Shown here piece after piece: positions 35,562 through 45,745 of a stretch of DNA of 64,000 nt. How positions within the stretch are numbered: position 1 is the stretch's first letter; the number at the start of each line of letters is the position of its first letter. A model generated the notes under the pieces. That model saw only the letters and a program-made list of their open reading frames with translations, was not told the origin of the DNA and did not search any database. A program made the translations under genes and the position numbers. The DNA lies in assembly GCF_007859205.1 (NCBI RefSeq), contig NZ_VOHP01000002.1:1-64000 (forward strand), given 5' to 3'. This DNA comes from Streptococcus sp. sy004 (GTDB lineage: Bacteria; Bacillota; Bacilli; Lactobacillales; Streptococcaceae).

Positions 35562-37898
35562 ATGAACACAAAAATTTTAGAAGCTTTGGAATTTAACAAG
35601 GTCAAAAAACAATTTGAAGTCTATATACAAACCGCTTTGGGCCAGCGTGAATTATTAGAATTAGGTCCGATGACGTCAAGAGAGAAAATCGAGCGAGCCT
35701 TTGCTGAATTGCGAGATATGCAAGAAATTTTTCAGGAATATCATCAGTTTAATCTGGGGAGTTTACCAGATTTATCAGAAAGTCTGACTCGTTTAGAGTT
35801 ATCTGCGGATTTGAATACGGCAGAATTGGTGGAAATTAAGCGTCTATTACAAGTATCGGCGACCTTGAATCGTTTTTATCAAGATTTAGAAAATGTGACA
35901 TTAAAGGCACTTGACCGCATTTTTGGTCATATCGAAAGTTTCCCCAACTTACAAGGAGCCTTACAAGTCATTAACGATGCAGGTTTTGTTGAACCGTTTG
36001 CCAGTCCTACCTTGGAAAAAATTCGCCGTCAAATCACTAGCAATGAACGTGAGATGCGACAGGTTTTGCAAGATATTTTGAAAAAACAGGCAGACTACCT
36101 ATCAGAACCTTTGATTGCCAATCGTAATGGTCGGAGTGTCTTACCTATCAAAAATACTCATCGTAATCGTGTTGCAGGTGTGGTTCATGATATTTCAAGC
36201 TCTGGGGCAACGGTTTATATCGAACCACGAGCAGTTGTGTCGCTCAATGAGGATATCACGCAATTACAGGCAGCCGAGCGTCATGAAATTGCTAAAATTT
36301 TACATGATTTGTCAGCCTTAATTCGTCCTCATGTGACTAGTTTGCGTAATAATACTTGGCTGATTGGTCACTTGGATTTGGTTCGTGCCAAGCACTTGTA
36401 TATGCGTGATCGTCAAGCGGTTGTGCCTGAGTTGACAAGTAATCAAAGTCTAAGGCTCTTGCAAGTTCGTCACCCACTTTTGGAAAAACCAGTTGCCAAT
36501 GATTTGCATTTTGTGGATGACCTATCCGTTATTGTGATTACCGGTCCTAATACAGGTGGTAAGACCATTATGCTTAAAACTTTGGGCTTGACCCAACTCA
36601 TGGCTCAGTCTGGGCTTCCTATCTTAGCTGATACCGGTAGTCAAATGGCAATTTTCAAAGAAATCTTTGCAGACATTGGTGATGAGCAGTCCATTGAGCA
36701 GAGTCTATCGACGTTTTCTAGCCACATGACTCATATTGTGTCTATTTTAGAAGAGGCAGATCAGGACAGTCTTTTGCTATTTGATGAATTGGGAGCAGGA
36801 ACGGATCCACAAGAGGGAGCGAGCTTGGCCATTAGTATTTTGGATTACTTGCGACTGCACAAGATTAAGACAATGGCGACCACCCATTACCCTGAACTCA
36901 AGGCTTATGGCTTAGAAACGACTGGTGTGGAAAATGCCAGTATGGCCTTTGACAGTCAAAGTTTGTCGCCGACCTATCGTTTTATGCAAGGTGTACCAGG
37001 GCGTTCCAATGCCTTTGACATTGCTAGACGACTAGGTTTGATTGAAGAGGTAGTGGCTCGAGCAGAAAGCATGACGGACACTAACGGTGATGTGACGCAA
37101 ATGATTGAGCAATTAGAGCGTCAAACCTTGGAAAGTCGTAAACGCTTGGAGCATATTCGAGAGGTGGAAACGGAAAATCTCAAATTTAACCGTGCCGTGA
37201 AACGCTTGTATAATGAATTTTCTCATGCCAAGGATAAAGAATTGGTTAAGGCACAAGCGCAGGCTCAAGAAATTGTTGATTTGGCCTTGGCTGAAAGTGA
37301 TGTGATTCTAAAAAATCTTCATCAGAAAGCTCAATTGAAACCTCATGAAATTATTGAAGCTAAAGGGAAACTGAAACAATTAGCTCCACAAGTAGATTTG
37401 TCTAAAAATAAGGTGCTGAAAAAGGCGAAAAAAGCACGAGCAGCTAGGGTTGGTGATGATATTTTGGTAAGCAGTTATGGGCAGCGTGGCACCTTGATCA
37501 AACAGTTGAAAGATGGTCGTTGGGAAGCTCAAGTCGGTTTGATTAAAATGACCTTAAAAGCAGATGAGTTTAGTTTGCAACGCCTAAATGAACCAGAACA
37601 AAAGCCTGCTCAAAAGCGTGTGAATGTGGTTAAAAAAGCTAAGACATCATCAGGGCCACGAGCTCGTTTGGATTTGCGTGGTAAACGTTATGAAGAGGCC
37701 ATGCAGGAGTTGGATGCCTTTATTGATCAGGCCTTGTTGAACAACATGGCTCAGGTAGATATTATTCATGGGATTGGAACAGGGGTTATTCGTGATGGTG
37801 TGACTAAGTACCTGCGTCGTAATAAGCATGTTAAGAGCTTTGGCTATGCCCCACAAAATGCCGGTGGTTCTGGAGCGACCATTGCCAATTTAGGTTGA
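35562..37898 (+). CDS. mutS2: endonuclease MutS2
   Basis: MutS2 acts in recombination control and in rescue of collided ribosomes. 778 residues. The N-terminal [19 protein letters not shown] matches the family and confirms the start. Walker [18 protein letters not shown] (about 325-342), [16 protein letters not shown] Walker B (about 405-420), a coiled coil, and a C-terminal Smr domain with [12 protein letters not shown] and the [12 protein letters not shown] catalytic loop. Predicted leaderless mRNA. Confidence 0.96.
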   Translation: MNTKILEALEFNKVKKQFEVYIQTALGQRELLELGPMTSREKIERAFAELRDMQEIFQEYHQFNLGSLPDLSESLTRLELSADLNTAELVEIKRLLQVSATLNRFYQDLENVTLKALDRIFGHIESFPNLQGALQVINDAGFVEPFASPTLEKIRRQITSNEREMRQVLQDILKKQADYLSEPLIANRNGRSVLPIKNTHRNRVAGVVHDISSSGATVYIEPRAVVSLNEDITQLQAAERHEIAKILHDLSALIRPHVTSLRNNTWLIGHLDLVRAKHLYMRDRQAVVPELTSNQSLRLLQVRHPLLEKPVANDLHFVDDLSVIVITGPNTGGKTIMLKTLGLTQLMAQSGLPILADTGSQMAIFKEIFADIGDEQSIEQSLSTFSSHMTHIVSILEEADQDSLLLFDELGAGTDPQEGASLAISILDYLRLHKIKTMATTHYPELKAYGLETTGVENASMAFDSQSLSPTYRFMQGVPGRSNAFDIARRLGLIEEVVARAESMTDTNGDVTQMIEQLERQTLESRKRLEHIREVETENLKFNRAVKRLYNEFSHAKDKELVKAQAQAQEIVDLALAESDVILKNLHQKAQLKPHEIIEAKGKLKQLAPQVDLSKNKVLKKAKKARAARVGDDILVSSYGQRGTLIKQLKDGRWEAQVGLIKMTLKADEFSLQRLNEPEQKPAQKRVNVVKKAKTSSGPRARLDLRGKRYEEAMQELDAFIDQALLNNMAQVDIIHGIGTGVIRDGVTKYLRRNKHVKSFGYAPQNAGGSGATIANLG

Positions 37899-37971
37899 CC
37901 AATTCTTTTATTAGACAAATCAAATCAATCGGAGTACAATAAGTATCATCATTTGAAAAAGGAGAGAGAAA

Positions 37972-38286
37972 ATGGTACAAAGTCTAACAGATGCAAACTT
38001 TGAAACAGAAACAAAAGACGGTTTAGTCTTGGTTGATTTTTGGGCAACATGGTGTGGTCCATGCTTGATGCAGGCACCTATCTTGGAACAATTGGCTGAA
38101 GAATTTGATGAAGACGAATTGAAAATTGTGAAAATGGATGTGGATGAAAATCCAGAAACCGCTAAGCAATTTGGCATCATGTCTATTCCAACCCTACTTT
38201 TCAAAAAAGACGGTCAAGTCGTGAAACAAGTGGCAGGTGTGCATACTAAGGATCAAATCAAAGCAATTGTGGCAGAATTAAGCTAA
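37972..38286 (+). CDS. trxA: thioredoxin
   Basis: 104-residue classic thioredoxin with active site FWATWCGPC (about 24-32) and the cis-proline segment MSIPTLLFKKDG. Reduces disulfides in ribonucleotide reductase, peroxidases and other partners. RBS AAAGGAGAG. It follows mutS2 and ends at a hairpin terminator (38295-38317). A mutS2-trxA neighbourhood is common in streptococci. Confidence 0.97.
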   Translation: MVQSLTDANFETETKDGLVLVDFWATWCGPCLMQAPILEQLAEEFDEDELKIVKMDVDENPETAKQFGIMSIPTLLFKKDGQVVKQVAGVHTKDQIKAIVAELS

Positions 38287-38294
38287 ACTAAAAG

Positions 38295-38317
38295 GCATTG
38301 CTAGGCAATGCTTTTTT
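38295..38317 (+). terminator. terminator after trxA
   Basis: GCATTGC (38295-38301) pairs with GCAATGC (38305-38311), then TTTTTT. Confidence 0.85.
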
Positions 38318-38320
38318 CTA

Positions 38321-38350
38321 TTGTCAGATAGCTTTCTTTTAGGCTATAAT
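38321..38350 (+). promoter_or_regulatory. aminotransferase promoter
   Basis: TTGTCA (38321-38326), 18 bp, TATAAT (38345-38350). Confidence 0.7.
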
Positions 38351-38378
38351 AGGGATTATGAAATGAGAGGTTAAACCA

Positions 38379-39593
38379 ATGAAAGTTTTTAATAAATCAG
38401 CCAAACTTGAACATGTGGCTTATGATATTCGTGGTCCAGTCTTGGATGAGGCCAATCGCATGCTAGCAAATGGTGAAAAAATTCTTAGACTAAATACAGG
38501 TAATCCAGCAGCTTTTGGCTTTACAGCACCTGATGAGGTTATTCATGACCTGATTGTCAATGCTAGAAACAGTGAGGGCTACTCAGACAGTAAGGGTATT
38601 TTCAGTGCCAGAAAGGCGATCATGCAATATTGCCAGCTGAAAGACTTTCCTGAAGTGAGTATTGACGATATTTATATTGGCAATGGAGTCAGTGAATTGA
38701 TTACCATGTCCATGCAAGGTCTTTTGGATAATGGGGATGAGGTTTTAGTGCCAATGCCAGACTATCCTTTATGGACAGCAGCTGTTAGTTTGGCAGGTGG
38801 TCAGGCAGTACATTACATCTGTGATGAGGCAGCCGAATGGTACCCAGACTTAGACGACATCAAATCTAAAATCACCTCAAAAACAAAGGCTATCGTCATC
38901 ATCAATCCCAATAATCCCACAGGGGCACTCTATCCTAAGGAGGTTTTGGAGGAGATTGTCGAAATTGCTCGCCAGCATGAGTTGATTATCTATTCTGACG
39001 AAATTTATGACCGTTTGGTGATGGATGGTCTGACCCATATTCCGATTGCAAGCCTTGCACCAGATGTTTTTGTTGTTACCATGAATGGCTTGTCTAAATC
39101 TCATCGTATTGCTGGGTTTAGAGTAGGCTGGATGGTCTTGTCAGGGCCAAAAGCACATGTTAAAGATTACATTGCCGGGCTTGATATGTTGGCCAATATG
39201 CGTCTATGTTCGAATGTTCTCGCTCAACAAGTTGTTCAGACGTCGCTAGGTGGTTATCAGTCTGTTGATAAATTGCTCCTACCAGGTGGTCGTATTTATG
39301 AACAACGTGAATTTATCACTAAGGCGATTGACAATATTCCAGGTTTGTCAGTGGTTAAGCCCAAGGCAGGATTATATGTGTTTCCTAAGATTGATCAGAC
39401 CATGTATAATATCACGGACGATGAGCAGTTTGTCTTAGAGTTTCTCAAGCAAGAAAAAATCATGTTGGTTCATGGACGAGGCTTTAATTGGAAGGAGCCA
39501 GATCATTTCCGTATCGTGTATTTGCCAAGGGTTTCTGAGTTAGCAGAAGTTGAAGAAAAATTAACTCGCTTTTTGCACCAATACCGTTGTTAA
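38379..39593 (+). CDS. alaA: alanine-type PLP aminotransferase
   Basis: 404 residues, fold-type I class I/II aminotransferase of the AlaA/AlaT group (pyruvate-glutamate transaminases). LNTGNPAAFGF, GYSDSKGIFSARKAI, IGNGVSELITMSMQGLL, INPNNPTGALY, SDEIYDRLVMDG and the PLP-lysine segment NGLSKSHRIAGFRVGWM are visible. In streptococci this gene precedes codY, as here. It has its own promoter, while codY has another. The symbol reflects family and context; exact substrate is inferred. Confidence 0.88.
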   Translation: MKVFNKSAKLEHVAYDIRGPVLDEANRMLANGEKILRLNTGNPAAFGFTAPDEVIHDLIVNARNSEGYSDSKGIFSARKAIMQYCQLKDFPEVSIDDIYIGNGVSELITMSMQGLLDNGDEVLVPMPDYPLWTAAVSLAGGQAVHYICDEAAEWYPDLDDIKSKITSKTKAIVIINPNNPTGALYPKEVLEEIVEIARQHELIIYSDEIYDRLVMDGLTHIPIASLAPDVFVVTMNGLSKSHRIAGFRVGWMVLSGPKAHVKDYIAGLDMLANMRLCSNVLAQQVVQTSLGGYQSVDKLLLPGGRIYEQREFITKAIDNIPGLSVVKPKAGLYVFPKIDQTMYNITDDEQFVLEFLKQEKIMLVHGRGFNWKEPDHFRIVYLPRVSELAEVEEKLTRFLHQYRC

Positions 39594-39653
39594 GCTAAAA
39601 ATACTTTGTTTCATAAAAGTTTTCAAAAATAAGGTGCAAACGCTTTATATTTT

Positions 39654-39662
39654 TGGTATAAT
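39654..39662 (+). promoter_or_regulatory. extended -10 promoter of codY
   Basis: TGG followed by TATAAT (39657-39662). No good CodY box (AATTTTCWGAAAATT) was found around it. Confidence 0.6.
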
Positions 39663-39705
39663 AGTAAAGAACGTGCAAAATTAGAAAAATAGAAAGAGTG
39701 GACTT

Positions 39706-40491
39706 ATGGTTGACTTATTAACAAAAACACGCAAAATCACCTCTATTTTACAACGGACGGTTGAGCGATTGGAAAACGAGTTACCTTATAATATGATTGC
39801 AGCACAACTGGCAGATATCATTGATTGCAATGTCTGTATTGTTGATGAAAAAGGTGCCTTCTTAGGTTATGTGATGAAGCATAAAACGCATAATGATCGC
39901 ACAGAAAAATTGTTCAATACTCATCAGTTCCCAGCAGATTATGTTAGTGGTATCAATCGTATGTTTGATACAGAAGCTAATTTGCCAATTAGTCATGACT
40001 TAACCATTTTTCCCTATGAATCTCATGAAGTTTATCCAAATGGTGTAACCACGATTGTTCCGATTTATAGTGGTGGCATGCGTCTTGGAACCTTTATTAT
40101 TTGGAAAAATGAAGAAGCCTTCCACGATGATGATTTGATTCTGGCTGAGATTTCATCGACAGTAGTTGGCTTGCAGCTCCTTAATCATCAATCAGAGAAT
40201 TTAGAAGAAGCCATTCGCCAGCAAACAGCTGTGACCATGGCTGTCAGTGCCTTGTCTTATTCTGAATTAAAAGCAGTAGATGCGATTTTAAATGAACTAG
40301 ATGGCAATGAAGGACGCTTGACGGCGTCATCAGTTGCTGATCGGATTGGAATCACTCGCTCTGTCATTGTTAATGCCCTTCGTAAACTTGAGAGTGCAGG
40401 TGTGATTGAAAGTCGTTCATTGGGAATGAAGGGAACCTACATTCGTGTCTTAAATGAAGGTTTGTTTGCCGAGGTTGATCAACGTAAATAA
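39706..40491 (+). CDS. codY: global nutritional regulator CodY
   Basis: 261 residues. N-terminal GAF domain binding branched-chain amino acids ([17 protein letters not shown] at the start; [20 protein letters not shown]), then a C-terminal winged helix with [34 protein letters not shown]. CodY represses amino acid uptake and biosynthesis when isoleucine is plentiful, so brnQ and other transporters in this window are plausible targets. RBS AAGAGTGG. The stop codon overlaps pncA. Confidence 0.97.
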   Translation: MVDLLTKTRKITSILQRTVERLENELPYNMIAAQLADIIDCNVCIVDEKGAFLGYVMKHKTHNDRTEKLFNTHQFPADYVSGINRMFDTEANLPISHDLTIFPYESHEVYPNGVTTIVPIYSGGMRLGTFIIWKNEEAFHDDDLILAEISSTVVGLQLLNHQSENLEEAIRQQTAVTMAVSALSYSELKAVDAILNELDGNEGRLTASSVADRIGITRSVIVNALRKLESAGVIESRSLGMKGTYIRVLNEGLFAEVDQRK

Positions 40492-41045
40492 TGATGACCA
40501 AGGCTTTAATTTCTATTGACTATACAGTTGACTTTGTGGCAGATGAGGGGCGTTTGACCGCAGGAGCAGCAGCCCAAGCCATTGAGTCAGATTTGACCAA
40601 GCTCACTAAAAAGGCTTACGATGATGGGCATGTGATTGTTTTCGCTATTGATGGGCATGAAAAAGAAGATATCTATCATCCAGAAAGTCGCTTGTTTCCC
40701 CCACATAATCTTTTGGGAAGCAGTGGGCGAAAACTCTATGGGCAACTAGATCAGCTTTATCAAGATATTAAAGATGATCAGCGTGTGCTTTGGTTGGATA
40801 AGCGGTATTACTCTGCCTTTGCAGGTACGAGTTTGGATGCTCGTCTGCGTGAGCGAGGCATTCGTTCCTTGATTTTGACTGGGGTTTTGACAGATATTTG
40901 CGTCTTGCATACGGCGATTGATGCTTATCATCTAGGTTATCAGCTTGAAATACCAAAATCCGCTGTTGCCACCTTATCAGAAGCTAGACAAAAATGGGCC
41001 TTAGAGCATTTTCAAACGGTTTTAGGAGCTACTATTTTAGATTAG
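40491..41045 (+). CDS. pncA: nicotinamidase-like cysteine hydrolase
   Basis: 184 residues of the isochorismatase-like family. Catalytic Asp in SIDYTVDF, Lys in LDKRYYSAFAGT, Cys in LTGVLTDICVLHTAID; metal-ligand region AIDGHEKEDIYHPES. Nicotinamidase feeds nicotinate into NAD salvage, and nadD lies further along at 47727. ATG 40491 overlaps the codY stop by one base (ATG 40494 is also possible), giving the conserved codY-pncA pair. Confidence 0.9.
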   Translation: MMTKALISIDYTVDFVADEGRLTAGAAAQAIESDLTKLTKKAYDDGHVIVFAIDGHEKEDIYHPESRLFPPHNLLGSSGRKLYGQLDQLYQDIKDDQRVLWLDKRYYSAFAGTSLDARLRERGIRSLILTGVLTDICVLHTAIDAYHLGYQLEIPKSAVATLSEARQKWALEHFQTVLGATILD

Positions 41046-41071
41046 AGAACTGATTATTAGTTCTCTTTTTT
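41044..41071 (+). terminator. terminator after codY-pncA
   Basis: AGAGAAC (41044-41050) pairs with GTTCTCT (41060-41066), then TTTTTTC. Confidence 0.82.
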
Positions 41072-41079
41072 CTTCTAAA

Positions 41080-41108
41080 TTGACAGAGTAGTTGAAATAA
41101 GATATAGT
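41080..41108 (+). promoter_or_regulatory. promoter of the Rrf2 regulator gene
   Basis: TTGACA (41080-41085), 17 bp, TATAGT (41103-41108). Confidence 0.78.
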
Positions 41109-41135
41109 GTGATTAAGTATCGGAAGGAGCTAGTC

Positions 41136-41567
41136 ATGCAGATTTCTAGTCGTTTTACCATTGCCAGTCACATTTTGGTATATGTTGCCACTTATCATGA
41201 AGAAGAAAAAATCACCAGTGACGTTTTGGCAACCAGTATTCAAGTCAATCCAGTGATTATTCGTAATATCCTTAGCCAGTTGAAAAAAGCTGGTCTGATT
41301 GCAGTCAAACGTGGCCAAGGGGGCGTGACAATCTTAAAGCCCTATGACCAAATCTCGCTCTTTGATCTTTATCAAGCCGTGGAGAGCGTGAAAAATAACC
41401 AACTTTTTCATTTTCACCAACAACCTAGTCAGGATTGTCCTGTCGGTCGGAATATTCACTTACTTTTAGATGATAAGTTACAACGAGTACAAACGGCCAT
41501 GGAAAAGGAATTATCCCAAATCAGTCTAGCTCAAATTTTGGCAGACGGACGTGCTTATCTTAGCTGA
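41136..41567 (+). CDS. Rrf2 family transcriptional regulator
   Basis: 143 residues, winged-helix Rrf2 protein. MQISSRFTIASHILVYVATY, the recognition region ATSIQVNPVIIRNILSQLKKAGLIAVKRGQGGVTI, and a C-terminal dimerisation helix. Only one cysteine (QDCPVG) stands where Fe-S members have three, so it resembles the YwnA-like, cluster-free branch. ATG 41136 has GGAAGGAG upstream; the frame open to 41109 is not used. Its terminator hairpin (41557-41588) overlaps the stop codon. It probably controls the next gene. Confidence 0.88.
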   Translation: MQISSRFTIASHILVYVATYHEEEKITSDVLATSIQVNPVIIRNILSQLKKAGLIAVKRGQGGVTILKPYDQISLFDLYQAVESVKNNQLFHFHQQPSQDCPVGRNIHLLLDDKLQRVQTAMEKELSQISLAQILADGRAYLS

Positions 41568-41588
41568 CAAAAAGCTAAGATTTTTTTA
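41557..41588 (+). terminator. terminator after the Rrf2 gene
   Basis: ATCTTAGCT (41557-41565) pairs with AGCTAAGAT (41573-41581), then seven T. Confidence 0.85.
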
Positions 41589-41597
41589 TAAAATAAA

Positions 41598-41618
41598 ATG
41601 TAATGGTTGACATTACAT
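41598..41618 (+). promoter_or_regulatory. palindromic operator over a -35 box
   Basis: ATGTAATG (41598-41605), five bases, CATTACAT (41611-41618), a perfect inverted repeat. It covers the TTGACA (41607-41612) of a promoter whose -10 is TATTCT (41630-41635), 17 bp on. Placed between the Rrf2 gene and the NAD(P)-binding gene, it is the likely repressor site. Confidence 0.75.
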
Positions 41619-41676
41619 CAGAAATGCAGTATTCTTTTAATGTAATAATAAAACTTACAACAAAAGGAGAAAAGAA

Positions 41677-42312
41677 ATGGCAAAGATTGCAGTAATTAGT
41701 TCTAACGGTCAAGCAGGTCAACATATTGTAGCAGAATTGGTGGCGCGTGGTCATGAGGTGACAGGATTTGCTCGTGGTCTTGACAATCAATCACTGGCTC
41801 AAACCTACATTCAAAAAGATTTGTTTGACTTGACCAAGGAAGATTTGAGAGATTTTGAAGCAGTTGTGGATGCTTTTGGGACATTTTCATCTGAAACCTT
41901 ACACTTACATGTTAAGGTGGTCGAACATTTGGCTAATCTTTTGACTGGAACGCAGACACGTCTATTGGTTGTTGGTGGGGCAGGTAGTTTGTATGTTGAT
42001 GCCAGTCATCAACAACAATTATTTGAAACCCCAGATTTTCCAGAAGAATTTTATCCACTAGCTAAGGCGCAAGCTCAAGCACTTGATAGCCTACGTCAAA
42101 CCAAGAATTTGGTATGGACTTTTATTAGTCCAGCTGCAGAGTTTGAAGTGGATTTGCCAAAAACTGGTCACTATATCCTAGCCGGTGAGGAATTTACCCT
42201 TAATGATAAAGGAGTCAGCGAGATTAGCTATGCCGATTATGCGATTGGTCTAGTGGATATTTTAGAAAGTGGTCAGCATGTCGGCAAACGTGTGAGCCTA
42301 TTAGGTCAATAG
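41677..42312 (+). CDS. NAD(P)-binding (NmrA/SDR-like) protein
   Basis: 211 residues of the atypical SDR / NAD(P)H-binding group. Glycine-rich motif [22 protein letters not shown] (variant of GATGxxG), [24 protein letters not shown] and [19 protein letters not shown]. Such proteins next to Rrf2/YwnA regulators are often part of a response to redox or electrophile stress; the substrate is unknown. RBS AAAGGAGAA. It is followed by a strong terminator (42316-42348). Confidence 0.82.
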   Translation: MAKIAVISSNGQAGQHIVAELVARGHEVTGFARGLDNQSLAQTYIQKDLFDLTKEDLRDFEAVVDAFGTFSSETLHLHVKVVEHLANLLTGTQTRLLVVGGAGSLYVDASHQQQLFETPDFPEEFYPLAKAQAQALDSLRQTKNLVWTFISPAAEFEVDLPKTGHYILAGEEFTLNDKGVSEISYADYAIGLVDILESGQHVGKRVSLLGQ

Positions 42313-42315
42313 ACA

Positions 42316-42348
42316 AAAGAGATGGTTAAATGACCATCTCTTTTTCTT
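42316..42348 (+). terminator. terminator after the NAD(P)-binding gene
   Basis: AAAGAGATGGT (42316-42326) pairs with ACCATCTCTTT (42333-42343), then TTCTT. Confidence 0.88.
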
Positions 42349-42366
42349 AATAAGTCTTGTAAAATG

Positions 42367-42375
42367 TGGTAAAAT
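42367..42375 (+). promoter_or_regulatory. extended -10 promoter of gatCAB
   Basis: TGG followed by TAAAAT (42370-42375), 32 bases before gatC. Confidence 0.55.
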
Positions 42376-42406
42376 AGTAGGGACTATAAATTTTAAGGAG
42401 AAACTG

Positions 42407-42709
42407 ATGAAGATTTCTGAAGCCGAAGTGCGTCATGTCGCCAATCTCTCAAAATTGTCTTTTTCAGAAGAAGAAACCAGTCAATTTGCAGAGAGTTTGA
42501 CCAAGATTGTTGACATGATTGAACTCTTAAATGAAGTGGATACGACAGGTGTTGCCGTCACAACAACGATGGCAGATACTATCAATATCATGCGTGAAGA
42601 CGTGGCTGAAAAAGGAGAAGATCGTAAGCTCTTGTTCCAAAATGTACCTGAACATGAAAATAACTATATCAAAGTACCAGCTATCTTAGAAGATGGAGGA
42701 GATGCCTAA
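42407..42709 (+). CDS. gatC: Asp-tRNA(Asn)/Glu-tRNA(Gln) amidotransferase subunit C
   Basis: 100-residue belt subunit that holds GatA and GatB together. [23 protein letters not shown] and the linker [21 protein letters not shown] are typical. First gene of gatCAB; its stop overlaps the gatA start by one base. RBS AAGGAGAAA. Confidence 0.95.
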   Translation: MKISEAEVRHVANLSKLSFSEEETSQFAESLTKIVDMIELLNEVDTTGVAVTTTMADTINIMREDVAEKGEDRKLLFQNVPEHENNYIKVPAILEDGGDA

Positions 42710-44172
42710 TGACTTTTAATCATAAAACCATTGATGAGTTGCATCATCTTCTTGTTAAAAAGGAAATTTCTGCTCTTGAATTGACCAAGGCGACTTTGGA
42801 GGATATTAAAGAGCGTGAAGAGGCAGTTGGCTCTTTCATTAGTTTGGCTGAAAATGAAGCGCTAGCTCAAGCGGAAGCCCTTGATAAACGTGGGATTGAT
42901 TCAGAAAATGTCATGAGCGGTATTCCTTTGGCTGTTAAGGATAACATTTCAACTAAGGGGATTTTAACAACTGCTGCCTCAAAAATGCTTCACAATTACA
43001 CACCAATTTTTGATGCGACCAGTGTCAGCAAGGCTTATGACAAGGACATGATTGTGATTGGTAAGACCAACATGGATGAATTTGCCATGGGTGGATCTAC
43101 AGAAACGTCTTATTTCAAGAAAACAAAAAATGCTTGGGATCAGAGCAAAGTCCCAGGTGGGTCATCTGGTGGTTCTGCCTCAGCTGTGGCGGCTGGTCAA
43201 GTGCGTCTGTCACTTGGTTCTGATACAGGTGGATCAATCCGTCAGCCAGCAGCCTTCAATGGCATTGTGGGCATAAAACCAAGCTATGGTCGTGTCTCAC
43301 GTTATGGCTTGATTGCCTTTGGTAGTTCCTTGGATCAAATTGGGCCATTTGCCCCAACCGTCAAAGAAAATGCCCAACTACTAGACGTAATTTCTGGTTA
43401 TGATGCCAAAGATTCAACATCAGCCAATCAGCCCTTGGACTTTACAAGTAAGATTGGTCAAGAGATTAAGGGGATGAAAATTGCCTTACCTAAAGAATAC
43501 TTGGGTGAAGGTATCGATCCAGAGATTAAGGACAATATTTTAGCGGCAGCTAAACATCTTGAAAGTCTGGGAGCAATCGTTGAAGAAGTGAGCCTGCCTC
43601 ATAGCAAGTATGGTGTTGCAGTGTACTATATCATCGCCTCATCAGAAGCCTCATCTAACCTGCAACGTTTTGACGGTATTCGTTATGGCTACCGCACCGA
43701 AAATGTCAATAACCTAGAGGACGTTTATGTCAATACACGCAGTGAAGGTTTTGGTGAAGAAGTTAAGCGTCGTATCATGCTAGGAACCTTTAGCCTGTCG
43801 TCTGGTTACTATGATGCTTATTTCAAAAAAGCAGGTCAGGTTAGAACCTTGATTATTGATGATTTTGCCAAGGTCTTTGCCAAGTATGATTTGATTTTGG
43901 GGCCAACAACGACAACGGTGGCTTATGACCTTGATTCTAAACATCATGACCCTGTTGCCATGTATTTGAGTGATTTGCTGACAATTCCAGTCAATTTGGC
44001 AGGTTTGCCAGCTATCTCAATCCCATCAGGTTTTGTTCAAGGTTTGCCAGTCGGTTTACAATTGATTGGACCAAAATATAGCGAAGCGACCATTTATCAA
44101 GTGGCAGCAGCTTTTGAGGCGACAACAGATTATCATAAACAACAACCGGTGATTTTTGGAGGTGCTAAGTAA
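42709..44172 (+). CDS. gatA: Asp-tRNA(Asn)/Glu-tRNA(Gln) amidotransferase subunit A
   Basis: Amidase-signature glutaminase that releases ammonia for the amidation. 487 residues. Catalytic Lys in PLAVKDNI (near 77), and the Ser-cisSer pair in [16 protein letters not shown] (about 147-162) with [17 protein letters not shown] ribosome site lies within the end of gatC. The stop overlaps the gatB start. Confidence 0.97.
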   Translation: MTFNHKTIDELHHLLVKKEISALELTKATLEDIKEREEAVGSFISLAENEALAQAEALDKRGIDSENVMSGIPLAVKDNISTKGILTTAASKMLHNYTPIFDATSVSKAYDKDMIVIGKTNMDEFAMGGSTETSYFKKTKNAWDQSKVPGGSSGGSASAVAAGQVRLSLGSDTGGSIRQPAAFNGIVGIKPSYGRVSRYGLIAFGSSLDQIGPFAPTVKENAQLLDVISGYDAKDSTSANQPLDFTSKIGQEIKGMKIALPKEYLGEGIDPEIKDNILAAAKHLESLGAIVEEVSLPHSKYGVAVYYIIASSEASSNLQRFDGIRYGYRTENVNNLEDVYVNTRSEGFGEEVKRRIMLGTFSLSSGYYDAYFKKAGQVRTLIIDDFAKVFAKYDLILGPTTTTVAYDLDSKHHDPVAMYLSDLLTIPVNLAGLPAISIPSGFVQGLPVGLQLIGPKYSEATIYQVAAAFEATTDYHKQQPVIFGGAK

Positions 44173-45608
44173 TGAATTTTGAAACCATTATCGGCTTGGA
44201 AGTCCATGTCGAATTAAAAACGAATTCTAAAATTTTCTCGCCATCTCCAGCCCACTTTGGTGAAGAAGCCAATGCTAACACCAATGTCATTGACTGGTCT
44301 TTCCCAGGGGTCTTGCCAGTGATTAACAAGGGTGTGATTGACGCAGGGATTAAGGCAGCCTTAGCCTTGAATATGGACATTCATAAAACCATGCACTTTG
44401 ATCGCAAGAACTATTTTTATCCAGACAATCCCAAGGCTTATCAGATTTCTCAATTTGATGAACCGATTGGCTATAATGGTTCGATTGAGATTGAACTGCC
44501 AGATGGTTCGACCAAGACCATCCGTATTGAACGCGCTCACTTAGAAGAAGATGCTGGTAAAAATACTCATGGCACGGATGGTTACTCTTATGTCGATTTG
44601 AATCGTCAAGGGGTGCCTTTGATTGAGATTGTGTCAGAAGCAGACATGCGTAGCCCAGAAGAGGCCTATGCTTACCTCACTGCCTTGAAAGAAATTATCC
44701 AATATACAGGTATTTCTGACGTGAAGATGGAAGAAGGTTCGATGCGTGTCGATGCCAATATCTCTTTGCGTCCTTATGGTCAAGAAGCATTTGGTACTAA
44801 GACAGAATTGAAAAACCTTAACTCGTTCAATTATGTCCGCAAGGGCTTGGCTTATGAACAAAAACGCCAAGCAGACATCCTACGTTCTGGTGGTCGTATT
44901 CAACAAGAAACTCGTCGTTATGATGAGGCAACTGGTGAAACCATTTTGATGCGTGTCAAAGAAGGGGCTAGTGATTACCGTTACTTCCCAGAGCCAGATT
45001 TGCCAATCTTTGAAATTGACGACTCTTGGATTCAAGCTGTTAAAAGTGAATTGCCAGAATTTCCAAAAGAGCGTCGTGCCAAATATGTTAGCATGGGCTT
45101 GACAGACTATGATGCAGGGCAATTAACAGCTAGTAAGGTGACGTCAGACTTTTTTGAGGCAGCCATTGCACTAGGTGGCGATGCCAAACAAGTGTCTAAC
45201 TGGTTGCAAGGTGAGGTAGCTCAGTATCTCAATACGGAAAGCAAAACCTTGGATCAAATTGCCCTTAGTCCAGAGAATTTAGTTGAGATGATTGGTTTGA
45301 TTGCTGATGGAACGATTTCATCTAAAATCGCCAAGAAAGTCTTTGTTCATCTGGCTAAAAATGGTGGTTCGGCTAAGGCTTATGTGGAAAAAGCAGGGCT
45401 GGTACAGATTTCTGATCCAAACGTTTTGATTCCAATTATCCACCAAGTCTTTGCAGATCATGAAGCAGCTGTTCTTGATTTCAAGTCAGGCAAGCGTAAT
45501 GCTGACAAGGCCTTTACAGGTTTCCTTATGAAAGCGACCAAAGGACAAGCCAATCCACAGGTCGCACAACAACTCCTTGCCCAAGAATTGCAGAAGTTGT
45601 TAGATTGA
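44172..45608 (+). CDS. gatB: Asp-tRNA(Asn)/Glu-tRNA(Gln) amidotransferase subunit B
   Basis: Kinase/transamidase subunit that binds the misacylated tRNA. 478 residues. [20 protein letters not shown], the [21 protein letters not shown] catalytic cradle, [13 protein letters not shown] and the YqeY-like tail domain at the C terminus. With nondiscriminating gltX it provides Gln-tRNA. Ends at a terminator (45617-45650). Confidence 0.97.
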   Translation: MNFETIIGLEVHVELKTNSKIFSPSPAHFGEEANANTNVIDWSFPGVLPVINKGVIDAGIKAALALNMDIHKTMHFDRKNYFYPDNPKAYQISQFDEPIGYNGSIEIELPDGSTKTIRIERAHLEEDAGKNTHGTDGYSYVDLNRQGVPLIEIVSEADMRSPEEAYAYLTALKEIIQYTGISDVKMEEGSMRVDANISLRPYGQEAFGTKTELKNLNSFNYVRKGLAYEQKRQADILRSGGRIQQETRRYDEATGETILMRVKEGASDYRYFPEPDLPIFEIDDSWIQAVKSELPEFPKERRAKYVSMGLTDYDAGQLTASKVTSDFFEAAIALGGDAKQVSNWLQGEVAQYLNTESKTLDQIALSPENLVEMIGLIADGTISSKIAKKVFVHLAKNGGSAKAYVEKAGLVQISDPNVLIPIIHQVFADHEAAVLDFKSGKRNADKAFTGFLMKATKGQANPQVAQQLLAQELQKLLD

Positions 45609-45616
45609 TTTTGATT

Positions 45617-45650
45617 CCCCAAAGCAAGTTACTTGCCTTGGGGTTCTTTT
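45617..45650 (+). terminator. terminator after gatCAB
   Basis: CCCCAAAGCAAG (45617-45628) pairs with CTTGCCTTGGGG (45632-45643) with one mismatch, then TTCTTTTT. Confidence 0.85.
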
Positions 45651-45706
45651 TATCCTTAGTCTGTCTAGGGAACTTTGCTTATTTTTCATGCATTTTTTTG
45701 AAATTG

Positions 45707-45715
45707 TGCTATAAT
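45707..45715 (+). promoter_or_regulatory. extended -10 promoter of the yqeG-yqeH operon
   Basis: TGC followed by TATAAT (45710-45715). Confidence 0.6.
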
Positions 45716-45745
45716 AAAAAAGACTATGTAGATGTGGAGAATGAT

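Noticed and set aside
39594-39705. CodY autoregulatory site upstream of codY
   Set aside because: The best match (around TTTTCAAAAATA) has about five mismatches to the consensus.
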